Positions 10,001 to 18,821 of a stretch of DNA of 45,563 bases are shown one piece after another. Position numbers and translations under genes: made by a program. Source of the stretch: a virus. The DNA lies in the IMG/VR virus record IMGVR_UViG_3300023223_000534, positions 1 to 45,563 of that record; one strand, given 5' to 3'. The notes under the pieces are model-generated. The model had not been told where the DNA came from. It worked only from the letters and a program-made list of their open reading frames with translations, and did not search any database. How positions within the stretch are numbered: position 1 is the first letter of the stretch; each line of letters opens with the position of its first letter.

Positions 10001-10770
10001 ATCAGAAAAAAATGCTCCAGGATTCGCTTAAATTCTTCCAAGACGTTACCAAGGGGCTTGAAAAAAACATTGATAATCGTATAGCTGCCCAGCAGCGTGA
10101 GATTGATGCCAGTGAAACCCGTATTGCAGGACTACAGGCAAGGGCGGACGCCGGTAGTTTAAATGCCCAAGAGTCGATTAAGGCCGAGGAAATACGACTT
10201 GCCAAGGCTAACACCGAGATAGCCGATCTTGAAAAGAAGAAAAACAGGCTACTTGCCCTTACAGCATTCTTACAATTATCAAATCTATTGCTTGAGGCCG
10301 GCGATTCAAACGCCTTTAAAAAGGCCAGCGATGAAATGAATACCGGGGTTAATTCATTGCCTACATTCTTTGAGGGTACTGATACAACCATAGCCGATGC
10401 GCTTGGGGCTACGGGCACAAGGGATGGCCATACGGTGCGGGTACATGATAACGAGCATATTGTGGGCTCTAAGGACTCTGATAGGCTACACGATGCTGGG
10501 CTATGGAAAACATCAGATATTGTTGATAGTGCAATTGCGCATCAGGATAAAGCATTTATGGGTGGGTTAGTAGGTGAAAAACCTGTTGATAAAATGGGCA
10601 TTCTAACCGGAGAAGTGAAGGGGATGCGCCAAGAGCTCAAAGACATGCCTAAAAATATGCCGAAATATGATTGGGAGTGGGATCCGATTGAGCAGGCCAT
10701 CATATTTACCACCACCACACAAAATAAAGAAGAGAAAAAGCACTTCAATGTAGGGGGGGCGTTCAGCTAA
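7045..10770 (+). CDS. Tail tape measure protein
   Basis: 1241 residues from a GTG (7045) overlapping the previous stop. Layout: N-terminal coiled coil (about 1-180); a region of about 250-440 with the pattern of TP901-1-type tape measure domains (TTEFTASAVSGLQLEFAKLG, then repeated Ala/Gly-rich helices ending near GLRNMF); hydrophobic segments near 500-610 that could cross the membrane; long charged coiled coils (about 620-1080); and a short C-terminal domain. Tape measures set siphovirus tail length and can help DNA entry. The largest gene in the window and central to the tail block. Confidence 0.93.
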   Translation: MTAIGGEEIIKPGYLKLGTKEAEELLKVYDKLDKKAIDLAKSIKGVTDAFKPGQGIISFNKITEVVKKSTKAQEAAIKVGKERQRLEERLKSLNSDSIQQNEELKVLLTQQRKINKELAREKLGLVGAYEKESKKLIALRTQYKNLALSEGESSKQAKNLLKTITALDSKLKKVDATVGQHGRSVGNYAAALGSAAQRAKGLLTAFGIVGGVQLFSRVIKDAFNIVKNFDQAQANLSSVMAITREQMAPLTAQAKLLGSTTEFTASAVSGLQLEFAKLGFTQSDIQNVTEATLSLASAAGTELARAAEVTGATIRGFGLATTETQRVVDVMAKSFSSSSLDMEKFATAMSAVAPVANAAGVNIERTTALLGTLTDRGIDASSAGTGLRNMFLSATQAGITFDEALAQVNSASDKTAKSLELFGKKGATLGVILAENGGDIDNLERALNNAGGAAEEMAEKQLDTLEGSLSILRSSWEGFILGADGASGASEKLKDVIKLLADNLPAVLDTLLAIVGAFVAFKAIKGAIALFKGFTAVIKGVRVAMIGLNVVMALNPIGLMVVAIGLAVAAFVIFRKEIGEFIDKAIELLTTWEGIKTILLAIIAPMLAVAGALDEQKEETKELTAEQQRLNKVNSEALKQGKKILDQKREEIARTQVLLDALRSENTSREDRNKIIDELNRKYPELLENIDLETANTRELAEVRRLLTKQILANAIEEEKAAAKKELFNRAIKKQVDFIITGNKQLEKESKRLLASITLVDEIAATVFNNLDSVVDGLDLGKPLRELDEDIDAIERRIATGKVVGAELEELQKRLDALLKQRAEILGFGLEGGAAEEFDENEKKKTTSLIAELRKRKVAFATLGPDAKIQPEDLQADFDQFVRAQQNETLALEIALRKRGASAEEIRKALADKELEDLKSRRDKVAELFGENNAIFLAADLEVRREIDRRNDEQEKAEDQRLEDEKKRNQKRIDLLKKQAEERQKDQKKMLQDSLKFFQDVTKGLEKNIDNRIAAQQREIDASETRIAGLQARADAGSLNAQESIKAEEIRLAKANTEIADLEKKKNRLLALTAFLQLSNLLLEAGDSNAFKKASDEMNTGVNSLPTFFEGTDTTIADALGATGTRDGHTVRVHDNEHIVGSKDSDRLHDAGLWKTSDIVDSAIAHQDKAFMGGLVGEKPVDKMGILTGEVKGMRQELKDMPKNMPKYDWEWDPIEQAIIFTTTTQNKEEKKHFNVGGAFS

Positions 10771-12650
10771 TGTCGACGATAATTAGTGTCATATTAAACG
10801 GTGTTGATTATCCCGGAGCTATTAGGCAAAGGAGAAAATTAAAGGTGACATCAACCTTTGATAATGACAGCGTACAGGCTAATATCACCTTTAGTACCCT
10901 CAATTTCGTGGGCGAGGCCAAAAAAGCGATTGATGATTGGATGGATCCAGAAGGAAACAACAAGGCCACAGAGGGGATGCCTTGCAAAATTGTGATCTCA
11001 AACAACGACGATACATCCCTTGATATTTCGGAGGAATATTATCTAAATCTTAGGGATCACAAGGAGCTTAGCGATGTTGAGTGCGAGGTTACCCTTAATA
11101 AAGATAATGGGCTTAATAGCCTGGACGAAAGGGCTAAGGATATCACAATGCAACTACTCAAGGTTAAGGGTGTTCTTAATGATACTGATTGGGTGCGTAT
11201 GCCATACGTGGTTGAAAACCGTAAAAGGTTGCTCGAATTTGTACAGATGCAAATGCAGCTTTTCATTATTTCAAAAAGCATCAAGGATGAGGTGTTTAAA
11301 TTGCAAAACATTGTATCTGATATTGCCTCTGGATTGTGGTTTACAACAGTTTTTGCGGGTATTCAGGCCATTGTAAACCTGGTGACCACCCTTATAAACC
11401 TTGTTATCCTTACCGTGCGATTGGTTAAGCTGCTAAAGGATATGCAAGAGGCCATTTTCCCAATGGTTAGGTATCACAACTCAATTAACCTTAAAAATTG
11501 GGTTACAAAGGCGCTGGATTATTTGGACTATGAATTTTCAACGAGCACGGAGTTCAGCAACGATCTTGACTTTGTTACAATGTTTGGGTCAAAAGACGAC
11601 CAAGTTGGTACACTAGCTGCTACCGTAGAACTTGGCGACATTATTGGGTTTATTGACGGTGAAATACCGGGAGATGGTATTTTATCTCCAAATGATTTTG
11701 GATACGACTTAAACGAAACGTTTGAGTTAATGAACCGTATATTTTTCACCAAAATAGCGGTAATCGATGGCACTGTACATATACGCCCATTTAACGATCC
11801 TTTCTGGGTTACATCTGCCGGTTATATATTTCCAAATGTCAAAATTGAAACATCAATTACCAATGCAACGGGCACAAAAAGGCGTAATTATGAGGACATG
11901 GTTAATCGCCATACAGTTGAATGGGCAAAAGACGATACCGATTTACACACCCTTACAAACGCCGATAGCCGTATAGCCGAGTATATTTACTCGCCAATTT
12001 CGGTGGATGAACAAAAAAGGGTTCTTTTTGCACCCAGGGATAAGGTGCAGATCGAGTGGGCTCTTGGTTTGCGTAAACAGCCATCAGATAAGTTGTTTGG
12101 TTTCTTTGAAAAATTAAGCGAATTATATGATACGCTACAGGATACAATGCAAGATTTGTATGATACATTCCCTGAGCTTGGCGAGTCTGCCTTGCCAGAT
12201 TTCATTGAGTTCATAGGTTCTGTATTTGTCAGATCGGGTGCAGTTGTTGTTGAAAACCATTTTTTCAAGGTGCCTAAAATGGTGTGGCTCGATCCGGAAA
12301 CAGGACGGATCCCAGAAGATTTTGTAGATCATCTTGGGGCTGATGCATTGTTTACCAAATACCACAGTTATAAGGGATTTGTCAAGGGGGTAAAAAATCC
12401 AGCAAAACCAAACGAAACAAACCAAAAAATTGTGTATGAAAAGGTGAGGATTCCTTTTGGGCCTAATGATCACGAGCAAACGTCCACCAATAGTTACTTC
12501 ACATTTGAGGATGGGGATATTGGAAAATTCACCAATATAGAGTGGGAGCCAGAGGGCGATTTTGCGATAGTTGATTTTTACATATTTAAAAACTGGAATG
12601 ACAACCTACAAGGACAATTGGTTGACTTTGCCGAAAACATAACGGGCTAA
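10770..12650 (+). CDS. Large tail tip / baseplate protein
   Basis: 626 residues, ATG overlapping the last base of the tape-measure stop. Beta-rich N-terminus, a striking hydrophobic stretch around residues 190-225 (GLWFTTVFAGIQAIVNLVTTLINLVILTV), then a beta-rich body. Directly follows the tape measure, where distal tail or baseplate hub proteins are encoded. The hydrophobic segment is unusual for a soluble tail protein and might act in membrane penetration. Confidence 0.55.
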   Translation: MSTIISVILNGVDYPGAIRQRRKLKVTSTFDNDSVQANITFSTLNFVGEAKKAIDDWMDPEGNNKATEGMPCKIVISNNDDTSLDISEEYYLNLRDHKELSDVECEVTLNKDNGLNSLDERAKDITMQLLKVKGVLNDTDWVRMPYVVENRKRLLEFVQMQMQLFIISKSIKDEVFKLQNIVSDIASGLWFTTVFAGIQAIVNLVTTLINLVILTVRLVKLLKDMQEAIFPMVRYHNSINLKNWVTKALDYLDYEFSTSTEFSNDLDFVTMFGSKDDQVGTLAATVELGDIIGFIDGEIPGDGILSPNDFGYDLNETFELMNRIFFTKIAVIDGTVHIRPFNDPFWVTSAGYIFPNVKIETSITNATGTKRRNYEDMVNRHTVEWAKDDTDLHTLTNADSRIAEYIYSPISVDEQKRVLFAPRDKVQIEWALGLRKQPSDKLFGFFEKLSELYDTLQDTMQDLYDTFPELGESALPDFIEFIGSVFVRSGAVVVENHFFKVPKMVWLDPETGRIPEDFVDHLGADALFTKYHSYKGFVKGVKNPAKPNETNQKIVYEKVRIPFGPNDHEQTSTNSYFTFEDGDIGKFTNIEWEPEGDFAIVDFYIFKNWNDNLQGQLVDFAENITG

Positions 12651-12868
12651 TGATAGATATAGATTTAGAAGCGATGATGCTGAGTAATCAGCGCACGATA
12701 TCAGAAACGATAAAAGTAGCGAATGCCATTAAAAGCAACCTTAGCAGCGATCAATATGCTGAGGCGACTGTGGTTATTCGTAAATACAATGAACTTATGA
12801 ATCAAGGAAGAGAGGCCGAGGCTGAGGCGGTAAAACAACAATTCATGGAAAATGGCGGTAACACCTAG
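12650..12868 (+). CDS. Small helical tail-region protein
   Basis: 72 residues, helical and charged, no Cys. Its ATG overlaps the previous stop by one base and its end overlaps the next gene by 17 bases, so it is embedded in a tightly coupled tail operon. Function unknown. Confidence 0.5.
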   Translation: MIDIDLEAMMLSNQRTISETIKVANAIKSNLSSDQYAEATVVIRKYNELMNQGREAEAEAVKQQFMENGGNT

Positions 12869-15215
12869 TATAATAAATAAAGAGTTTAAGACTCAATTCC
12901 GTAACGGGGACGCATTTGGCGCTGGCGGAACAACAGACATACTTCAGTGTAATGTTGGTGATTTGGTGGAGTTTAGGGAAACACTCCAAGTAACAGCTAT
13001 TGTAAACGATTCTCTGGCCGTCAGCATGACATACACAGACCTTGGGGGTGGTGTTGGCCAGTTGGTTTCTCCCGGGTTCAACTTCAAAAACGAAGGACTT
13101 GCATTTGGTCAAACAATAACCGTTTTTAAAGGTGCTGCCGAGTCATTAAGTGGTGATGGTGTGATTTCATTTGTTACCGGCACCCTATTTAATACAATCA
13201 GATTCGGTAACGCGGCCATTGATCTGTTTTTAACTGATGGATATAGTGGTTCGGATATAAAAATTAAGGTCAAAAGCGCACCTAACTCTCTGCGTTATAA
13301 TTACGGCGTAACCCCTGAAACATTTTCAGTGAATAATTACGATTCAACAATTGATGGAACCACACAGGCTTATACTTTAGGGCTTATAACGGGCTCACTG
13401 CAACCACTTGTGGCGTCAGGAACTAACAAAAGCTGGGATTTGACCGTTAGTTTGCAAGCGCGATTTATTCAAACCATAGATGATTATACACATGAGTTTG
13501 AAGTAATTCACGTGTTTAGGCCACATTGGTACATTGAGGCAGAGGATTCAAACCTTGAGGATGCCTTTAATCCATCCAATTTGTTTGGTGTTGCGACACG
13601 TAAGTATGTAAATGGGTGGTTTTTTGGGTTTGATAGCACGGCTGTTACATACAAATTTGAGGACACATTTGGAATATTTGGATCCGGAAATGTTGGGTAC
13701 TATGGTGAGGCACTTAATGGTTTCCCAAGCATTTACAGCCTTACATCTATAGCAATTAGCAATCCGAGTGCTACCGGTAAGATCGAAGTATCGGAGTTAA
13801 ATAGTGTTACGGCCGTAATTACCGCGAGCGATCCCGTATTTACCGTTACTCAAAGGGCAATAGCCCACCACAGTAAGCGCCCAAGGGCTACGGTGTACTC
13901 AAATAAGCCTGAAATAAGCGATGTAATATTTGTGCGGGATTCAAAACTCCAGGATGCGGGTAGTCCAGCTGCGGGATCAACCATTATTACCAATATGGTG
14001 GTTGTGGACACCTCGACAACCGTATTAACCGTGACATTTGATGTTTCCTTTAGTGCAGGACAACAGGCTATACTTAATGAGACCGATAAATACGAGCTTT
14101 GGCTAACAGTTGGGGATCAATCCCTTACAGCTGCTACCGAAAAGCCGGTAAATATAATACTCGATCTTGACAATTACAGTAAAAACACAGACGACACAAG
14201 CCTTGTAAGCAATTTTGGCCTAACAATTACCGATACATTTAACTCGTTTGCATCGGCTAAAATTTCAACGGATATAAATGGCTGGGATGGCGATTGGTAT
14301 GGGGCTGCCTACCGATTTGATCTTAACCAAATAGCCGATAATCAGCCAAACATAATCGAAACGGCTGAACTTAGAATCATTGCAACAGATGGGACTGATG
14401 AGTTTACTGTAAAATTTAAGAGTATTCCGATTGGATTGCCTTCTATTACACCGTTTGCACCATTTCTATACCAACAATTCAATATTTCTGTTGTGGATAC
14501 ATTCAATATACCCATAACAAACGACCTGAATATTATTGATTTCTCGACATTTAATCCCGGTGTCGCTCAGGCATTTCAGGTTGTAAATGGGCGCCTGACC
14601 TTCCGTATTCCTTGGAGGGATTGGATTGTAAATGGTTTAGTGCCGATTGAATTTTTTGATGCTGGCAAACCCAATGACAACCTAAACGAAAAAACCTCAA
14701 ATTATTCAGGGGTACTTGGGTTTGACATATTTATTGAGTTATTCCTTGAAATTGTAAGCCTTGAAACGGGCAATTTAACCGAGTATAAATTACGATCTGA
14801 TCAATGTGAGATAAAAGACTTTGACGTCGATCCGGGCGCTGTTTGGACGGCCTCACCAACATTCTTTGATTTGGATGGCCTGCCTACACTCAACCTATTT
14901 ACAGATGAGGTGGTTCAGATTGATTACATATTTACACACAGCCTTGGGACACTTTCGCCACAGGATTTATGGGGCTTTATTTGGATTGAAAAGGAAAACG
15001 GTAGCGAGGAGCCGTTCTATTTATCCACTTGGGATAACTGGACGAGCCCAACAAATCCGCTTACGCCTACTGATTCCTTGGCCTCCGGCAATGATGAATT
15101 TGTAGAAATTATTTCAACGCTGAACCAGGTTATACTAAGGTGTAGAACCAACACAGATAATTTAATTGATAAGCAGAGCTATTTTGTGCGAGCTCGTTTA
15201 GGAAAACAAAGTTAA
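12852..15215 (+). CDS. Large beta-rich tail tip or receptor-binding protein
   Basis: 787 residues, almost wholly beta-rich with many Thr, Asn and Asp, arranged like a series of Ig-like or fibre domains. Third large gene after the tape measure, the usual position of tail-tip and receptor-binding proteins. No enzymatic motif or collagen-like repeat seen. Receptor binding is inferred from position only. Confidence 0.5.
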   Translation: MAVTPSIINKEFKTQFRNGDAFGAGGTTDILQCNVGDLVEFRETLQVTAIVNDSLAVSMTYTDLGGGVGQLVSPGFNFKNEGLAFGQTITVFKGAAESLSGDGVISFVTGTLFNTIRFGNAAIDLFLTDGYSGSDIKIKVKSAPNSLRYNYGVTPETFSVNNYDSTIDGTTQAYTLGLITGSLQPLVASGTNKSWDLTVSLQARFIQTIDDYTHEFEVIHVFRPHWYIEAEDSNLEDAFNPSNLFGVATRKYVNGWFFGFDSTAVTYKFEDTFGIFGSGNVGYYGEALNGFPSIYSLTSIAISNPSATGKIEVSELNSVTAVITASDPVFTVTQRAIAHHSKRPRATVYSNKPEISDVIFVRDSKLQDAGSPAAGSTIITNMVVVDTSTTVLTVTFDVSFSAGQQAILNETDKYELWLTVGDQSLTAATEKPVNIILDLDNYSKNTDDTSLVSNFGLTITDTFNSFASAKISTDINGWDGDWYGAAYRFDLNQIADNQPNIIETAELRIIATDGTDEFTVKFKSIPIGLPSITPFAPFLYQQFNISVVDTFNIPITNDLNIIDFSTFNPGVAQAFQVVNGRLTFRIPWRDWIVNGLVPIEFFDAGKPNDNLNEKTSNYSGVLGFDIFIELFLEIVSLETGNLTEYKLRSDQCEIKDFDVDPGAVWTASPTFFDLDGLPTLNLFTDEVVQIDYIFTHSLGTLSPQDLWGFIWIEKENGSEEPFYLSTWDNWTSPTNPLTPTDSLASGNDEFVEIISTLNQVILRCRTNTDNLIDKQSYFVRARLGKQS

Positions 15216-15216
15216 G

Positions 15217-16194
15217 ATGGCAGTAATACTTACACCTGGGGTATCGACGGCGGATATTAGAACATATCTCCACAGCGAGCACCAAATAGATTGTATTGAA
15301 AAGGATCCTGATTTAGGCGAGGATTGTGGTATTTGTTTCCTCAATTGTAATATACCTATGCTTCAGTTTATAGATACTGGAGATGTTGATAACCCTTTCA
15401 GTAACGATTTCTTTGCCTTTATTTTAACGGGGTTCACAAATGGGAGTATTGAGGCCACGTTTGAAAACCTAAGTAATGGAGGCACAGAAACCTTAATAGA
15501 TAATTCATTTGGGACATTAAATGAGCAAGGGGATTACCTGGAGCGTCCGCTTGTTTGGTCGTTTACAACCGATTGGCACGCTATACACGCTGCCCACGGC
15601 TTTGGCGAGTATAGATTCAGGTTTAAGCGTAAAAACGGGGCCGGTAACGTTATTACAGATCGTGAGAGTGTATGTTTTAGGCTATGCCCGTGGGATTGTG
15701 AAATGGCTCACGATACGGTGGTAATTGAAACCCTACAAACTGGGATCCGACCACTTATTGAGGGTGGATTTGATTATACAGGCATTAAACCAACGATTAT
15801 TATTAATGGATTCCCTGCCTTGGCTGGCAATGGGTGGAGACAGCGTGTGCGTTGGTACGGTAAATTCACCAAAACAACGCCAGAAACCATTACCGATACC
15901 ACAGAAAACAATCAACGGGGGCAAGACCAACTGCAAACTCAGATTATTGATAAGTATAATTTGCGCCTTGATTTTATTAAAGCGGATGTTTCTGACCAAA
16001 TCATATACGACAATTTCTTGGCTAATAAGATTGAGATAACTGATTACAATGTAGATAATCCTGATCAGCTTATTCGCAAGCGTGTTGTGTTGGAAACAAT
16101 TGACGAGATGGAGCCAATGCACGATAACAGGGAGCGACAAATACTCACCACTTTTGCTATTTACAAACAAAACATCCTAAAACGCAACGTATAA
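15217..16194 (+). CDS. Tail-associated protein with Cys-rich N-terminus
   Basis: 325 residues. The segment from about residue 23 to 47 has several Cys (DCIEKDPDLGEDCGICFLNC), and another Cys pair lies near 150 (CFRLCPWDC), suggesting a metal site or disulfides. Beta-rich centre and a helical C-terminal tail. Ends the large structural genes, right before holin-like genes. Not recognised. Confidence 0.5.
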   Translation: MAVILTPGVSTADIRTYLHSEHQIDCIEKDPDLGEDCGICFLNCNIPMLQFIDTGDVDNPFSNDFFAFILTGFTNGSIEATFENLSNGGTETLIDNSFGTLNEQGDYLERPLVWSFTTDWHAIHAAHGFGEYRFRFKRKNGAGNVITDRESVCFRLCPWDCEMAHDTVVIETLQTGIRPLIEGGFDYTGIKPTIIINGFPALAGNGWRQRVRWYGKFTKTTPETITDTTENNQRGQDQLQTQIIDKYNLRLDFIKADVSDQIIYDNFLANKIEITDYNVDNPDQLIRKRVVLETIDEMEPMHDNRERQILTTFAIYKQNILKRNV

Positions 16195-16382
16195 TGGAGG
16201 GAGCAACTGACAGCGAATTACTACAGGAAATCCACAAATGCTTAATGGGTGATAAACTTGGTGGCCAAGAGGGGCTTATCGATAAGGTGGATAGCAACCA
16301 AAAAAGGATTAAAGCCCTCGAGAAAAAGAAAAAGCCACTCATATTGAGGTGGATTACTCTTCTGTTTAGTATAAAAGGATAA
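16194..16382 (+). CDS. XhlA-like small protein: coiled coil plus C-terminal hydrophobic segment
   Basis: 62 residues, ATG overlapping the previous stop. A charged helix (about 1-45, ending in five Lys) is followed by a hydrophobic tail (LILRWITLLFSI). This coiled-coil-then-membrane layout resembles hemolysin XhlA, which often sits beside holins. The next gene is holin-like, supporting a lysis role. Confidence 0.5.
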   Translation: MEGATDSELLQEIHKCLMGDKLGGQEGLIDKVDSNQKRIKALEKKKKPLILRWITLLFSIKG

Positions 16383-16384
16383 CC

Positions 16385-16621
16385 ATGAAGCATGTTTATT
16401 TAGAGATTAAGGACATTGTAATTTGGTTTGCTGGTTTTTTTGAAACCGATGCTCCTCAGTCAATGACAAGGCTCTGCACCTTTATACTTATCGATAGCGG
16501 TGTGATATACTGCTTTTTTCACCCCATGGAGGCGATGCCTGGGCTTGAAATGATTTTAATAGGGCTAACCGGCAAAATCACTCAAAAACGCCTTACAGAG
16601 CGTAAAAGCATCAAAAAGTAA
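16385..16621 (+). CDS. Holin-like small membrane protein
   Basis: 78 residues with a hydrophobic segment around SMTRLCTFILIDSGVIYCFF and a second weaker one, then a short C-terminal GLTGKITQKR tail. The S-M-x-R-L...G-x-K-x-x-Q-K pattern is common among phage holin-like proteins. It ends the late operon and is followed by an intrinsic terminator. Confidence 0.55.
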   Translation: MKHVYLEIKDIVIWFAGFFETDAPQSMTRLCTFILIDSGVIYCFFHPMEAMPGLEMILIGLTGKITQKRLTERKSIKK

Positions 16622-16667
16622 GCCCCCATAGACGATGGGCTGCCCGTGTCCGTCTTCTGTTGTTTAG

Positions 16668-16695
16668 AGCCGTCCTTTTGGGCGGTTCTTTTTAT
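16668..16695 (+). terminator. Terminator of the structural operon
   Basis: GCCGTCC pairs with GGGCGGT over a TTTT loop, then TCTTTTT. An additional hairpin (AGCCC..AT / ATGGGCT) lies just upstream at about 16621-16642. Confidence 0.8.
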
Positions 16696-16742
16696 TCACA
16701 CCACATTTTTAAATAAAAATGTAAATATTTTCTATTTATTTC

Positions 16743-16771
16743 TTGCATATATGTAAATTATATGTATGTTT
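16743..16771 (+). promoter_or_regulatory. Promoter of the early small-gene block
   Basis: TTG at about 16743 is followed after 19 bases by TATGTTTA, a one-mismatch TAnnTTTG box. The AT-rich flank and spacing fit a Bacteroidota promoter. The first gene starts at 16797. Confidence 0.6.
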
Positions 16772-16796
16772 ACAATATAGAACGAAACAATAAGAC

Positions 16797-17018
16797 ATGG
16801 AAACTTCAACAGAACATCAAGTACACATCAACTTTTCAGGCAAAGAATTTAGAAGTAAAGAGTTCGGAGGCCCAAAAGACTTGCCAACATTTGAAGAGGT
16901 TGCCGAACTAGTAACTGTTAAGGTTAAAAATGGTGATATTATAGAATCAAGCCACGAACTGAGCCGAATCGATAAGATTTTCGTAATGAGTAAACTTAAA
17001 GAATCGAACGAGATATGA
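16797..17018 (+). CDS. Small hypothetical early protein
   Basis: 73 residues, charged, with an alternating strand/helix pattern (EVAELVTVKVKNGDIIESSHEL). First gene of the early block. Its stop overlaps the ATG of the next small gene (ATGA). Unknown function; possibly a host-takeover or regulatory protein. Confidence 0.5.
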   Translation: METSTEHQVHINFSGKEFRSKEFGGPKDLPTFEEVAELVTVKVKNGDIIESSHELSRIDKIFVMSKLKESNEI

Positions 17019-17095
17019 TTTATATTATAATTGGAATAGGATGCTTAACGGCTGGTTGGTCAATTGTTTGGCTAACCCAAAACCAAGAGAGATGA
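17015..17095 (+). CDS. 26-residue single-pass membrane peptide
   Basis: ATG at 17015 overlaps the previous stop (ATGA) and its own TGA overlaps the next ATG at 17092, so it is embedded in a translationally coupled chain. Nearly all hydrophobic (MIYIIIGIGCLTAGWSIVWL), then a polar QNQER tail. Too short for standard gene callers, but the two overlaps support it. Confidence 0.5.
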   Translation: MIYIIIGIGCLTAGWSIVWLTQNQER

Positions 17096-17256
17096 AAAAA
17101 TATAGAGTTTGGGCAGAGAGTAGATGGGGTTATAATACAAGCCTTGATATTTATGCTAATTCACATAAAGATGCAAAAGAAAATGCTAATAAGGAAAATT
17201 CAAAATTAAGCCCCAATAAATATTATTACCCCTACAAATCAAGTCTTATAAATTAA
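17092..17256 (+). CDS. Small hypothetical protein, Tyr/Asn/Lys-rich
   Basis: 54 residues from the ATG at 17092; a longer reading from 17041 exists, but the ATGA overlap with the preceding peptide favours this start. Contains a W/Y-rich N-terminus and ends in a YYYPYKSS stretch. Function unknown. Confidence 0.5.
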   Translation: MKKYRVWAESRWGYNTSLDIYANSHKDAKENANKENSKLSPNKYYYPYKSSLIN

Positions 17257-17301
17257 CCTAACCAATGCCAAAAGAAACAATAACAGTTTAAACTATAAAT
17301 T

Positions 17302-17442
17302 ATGAGTAAAATACCGGTAACATTAACAATGGATTCTGATGTAAAAGATCAAGGTCAGAAAAAAGCTAAAGATGATGATAGATCATTTTCAGCTTACGTT
17401 CAACATCTCATCAAAGAAGACACCAAAAAACGCCAATCATGA
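17302..17442 (+). CDS. Ribbon-helix-helix-type DNA-binding protein
   Basis: 46 residues: a short strand (KIPVTLTM, about 3-10) then two helices (DVKDQGQKKAKDDD and SFSAYVQHLIKED). This strand-helix-helix pattern is that of Arc/MetJ/CopG regulators, which dimerise and bind DNA by the strand. It is probably an early regulator. Stop overlaps the next ATG (ATGA at 17439). Confidence 0.55.
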   Translation: MSKIPVTLTMDSDVKDQGQKKAKDDDRSFSAYVQHLIKEDTKKRQS

Positions 17443-17498
17443 GAAAGCTAATAATAGCACTCAGATTGGCTGGGTTTAAATGGGGCAGAAGAAAATGA
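17439..17498 (+). CDS. 19-residue basic peptide
   Basis: Starts at the ATGA overlap with the ribbon-helix-helix gene and ends in another ATGA overlap with the next gene (17495). Composition is basic and hydrophobic (RKLIIALRLAGFKWGRRK). Supported only by the coupling pattern. Confidence 0.35.
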   Translation: MRKLIIALRLAGFKWGRRK

Positions 17499-17911
17499 AA
17501 CTAGAACTAAACCACGTTTTGCCTTATGCTTCTTATGGGCTGAAAGGATGCTACCCTGATGATACAATTATTTGGACTCTTAATCTTCGGATTCATGAAA
17601 TTCAATATGATACTTACGAATTACCGTTGTTTCATTTCATAGATAAAGGAAATTGCAAGCCAATCGTAAGACCTCTATCAGACCTTACGAAAGCGGTTGA
17701 TTTTAAATTCTTAAACCTAGACTCAGTAATTCCGTTGGAATATATATCAACATCTAACAACGACCAGCGGGACAATGAGCATTATTTAAAAAAGGGTCGA
17801 TACGAAAAATTGTCTTATTGGAAAATAGAACGCCTTTTAGAACTCCACTTTGATTTATTCGGATTAATTGACAAAGGATTGGCGTTTAACATTAACACTT
17901 TGAAAACATGA
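17495..17911 (+). CDS. Hypothetical protein, paralogue of the gene at 35285
   Basis: 138 residues from ATG 17495 (ATGA overlap); an in-frame ATG at 17480 is less likely. Shares with the gene at 35285 the start pattern KLEL-x-H-x-x-PY, an RPLSDLTK motif and a C-terminal HFDLFGLIDKGLAFNINTL motif. I know this ending as recurrent in Bacteroidota phages but not its function. The two copies differ considerably in the middle, so duplication is old or they were acquired separately. Confidence 0.6.
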   Translation: MKLELNHVLPYASYGLKGCYPDDTIIWTLNLRIHEIQYDTYELPLFHFIDKGNCKPIVRPLSDLTKAVDFKFLNLDSVIPLEYISTSNNDQRDNEHYLKKGRYEKLSYWKIERLLELHFDLFGLIDKGLAFNINTLKT

Positions 17912-18126
17912 AAGTCGGGGATAGGGTTGTTGTTACAGATAATAGCATGATGGACGATGATTTCATTTGCCCAAAGTTGCACACTGAGGTCTGTGTTATT
18001 ATTGGATTGGTTGAAGTACATTCAGGAACCCTCTACTTTTTAAAGGGGTATGAGGTTGGCAGGGATGGAATCCGGATGGGCTTTAGTGGTGACCATTTGA
18101 AAAAAGTTGAACCGTTAAAAAACTGA
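17908..18126 (+). CDS. Small beta-rich hypothetical protein
   Basis: 72 residues, ATGA overlap with the previous gene. The N-terminus (MKVGDRVVVTD) and strand pattern resemble SH3/KOW-like small barrels, a resemblance only. It has few charged helices and no Cys pair typical of zinc fingers. Confidence 0.45.
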   Translation: MKVGDRVVVTDNSMMDDDFICPKLHTEVCVIIGLVEVHSGTLYFLKGYEVGRDGIRMGFSGDHLKKVEPLKN

Positions 18127-18128
18127 TT

Positions 18129-18431
18129 ATGAAAAAGATGATTTTTGTTGGAGACTCAAGATATGATGGACATAGTGTTATTTCTCATCCAGAAAAAGGT
18201 CAAATATTGGATTGTTACGATTTTGGCGTGCATGGGGGCATTAAGTCTTGTAGGGTAAAGGGTTATGATTTTACTTCACGTGGGGGCAGTGTCTATACTC
18301 GATTGTCTGCTTTGCGTGAAATCACCAACGCATCCAATGCCTTTAGTAAAAAATTGGCCGAGGGGTTAAAAAATGATCCGGAACAGGACAAAATAAAAGA
18401 AAGAACCTTTACAACTACTGCTGATTTTTAG
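18129..18431 (+). CDS. Hypothetical early protein
   Basis: 100 residues, mixed strand and helix, Gly- and Asp-rich N-terminal half (VGDSRYDGHSVISHPEKGQ) and a helical, Lys-rich C-terminal half. Followed by a small hairpin (CCCTA/TAGGG, 18442-18457). Not recognised. Confidence 0.45.
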   Translation: MKKMIFVGDSRYDGHSVISHPEKGQILDCYDFGVHGGIKSCRVKGYDFTSRGGSVYTRLSALREITNASNAFSKKLAEGLKNDPEQDKIKERTFTTTADF

Positions 18432-18441
18432 CATTTAATCG

Positions 18442-18470
18442 CCCTAATTTACTAGGGATTTTGTACATTT
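18442..18470 (+). promoter_or_regulatory. Hairpin and possible weak promoter
   Basis: CCCTA (18442-18446) pairs with TAGGG (18453-18457), followed by TTTTG and then TACATTTA (one mismatch to TAnnTTTG at most two positions) about 20 bases before the ATG at 18490. It may separate the small early genes from the recombination genes. Confidence 0.35.
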
Positions 18471-18489
18471 AAAAACCAAAACTATTACA

Positions 18490-18810
18490 ATGAATCTACT
18501 TGATTTCTTTAGAAATCCCTCACTCCAAATGGAGGGATATGTTAACCGCGAAAGCAACTCAACAGAACCAATTAACTTCTACATTCCCAATGGCCAGGAA
18601 ACAAAAAACGTCCTAGTTGATGTGAAATTCGAGAACTCATATTGGGATGGGGATCCTGATGCCGGCCTTCCAGATCGTGAGGTTTTTCATGATGCGCCAC
18701 AAATCGAAATTGAAACAGTATATGGTTTCGATGGCGATGAGGTTGACTTCACCGATGATCAGCATTGGGGCTTGGTTGAGCAAATAATAACCGAAAAAAT
18801 CTTTAATTAA
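18490..18810 (+). CDS. Acidic hypothetical protein next to RecT
   Basis: 106 residues, strongly acidic (many Asp and Glu), with a beta-rich centre. It precedes the annealing protein and may work with the recombination genes or inhibit a host nuclease, but no motif supports a specific role. Confidence 0.45.
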   Translation: MNLLDFFRNPSLQMEGYVNRESNSTEPINFYIPNGQETKNVLVDVKFENSYWDGDPDAGLPDREVFHDAPQIEIETVYGFDGDEVDFTDDQHWGLVEQIITEKIFN

Positions 18811-18821
18811 AACACAATAAA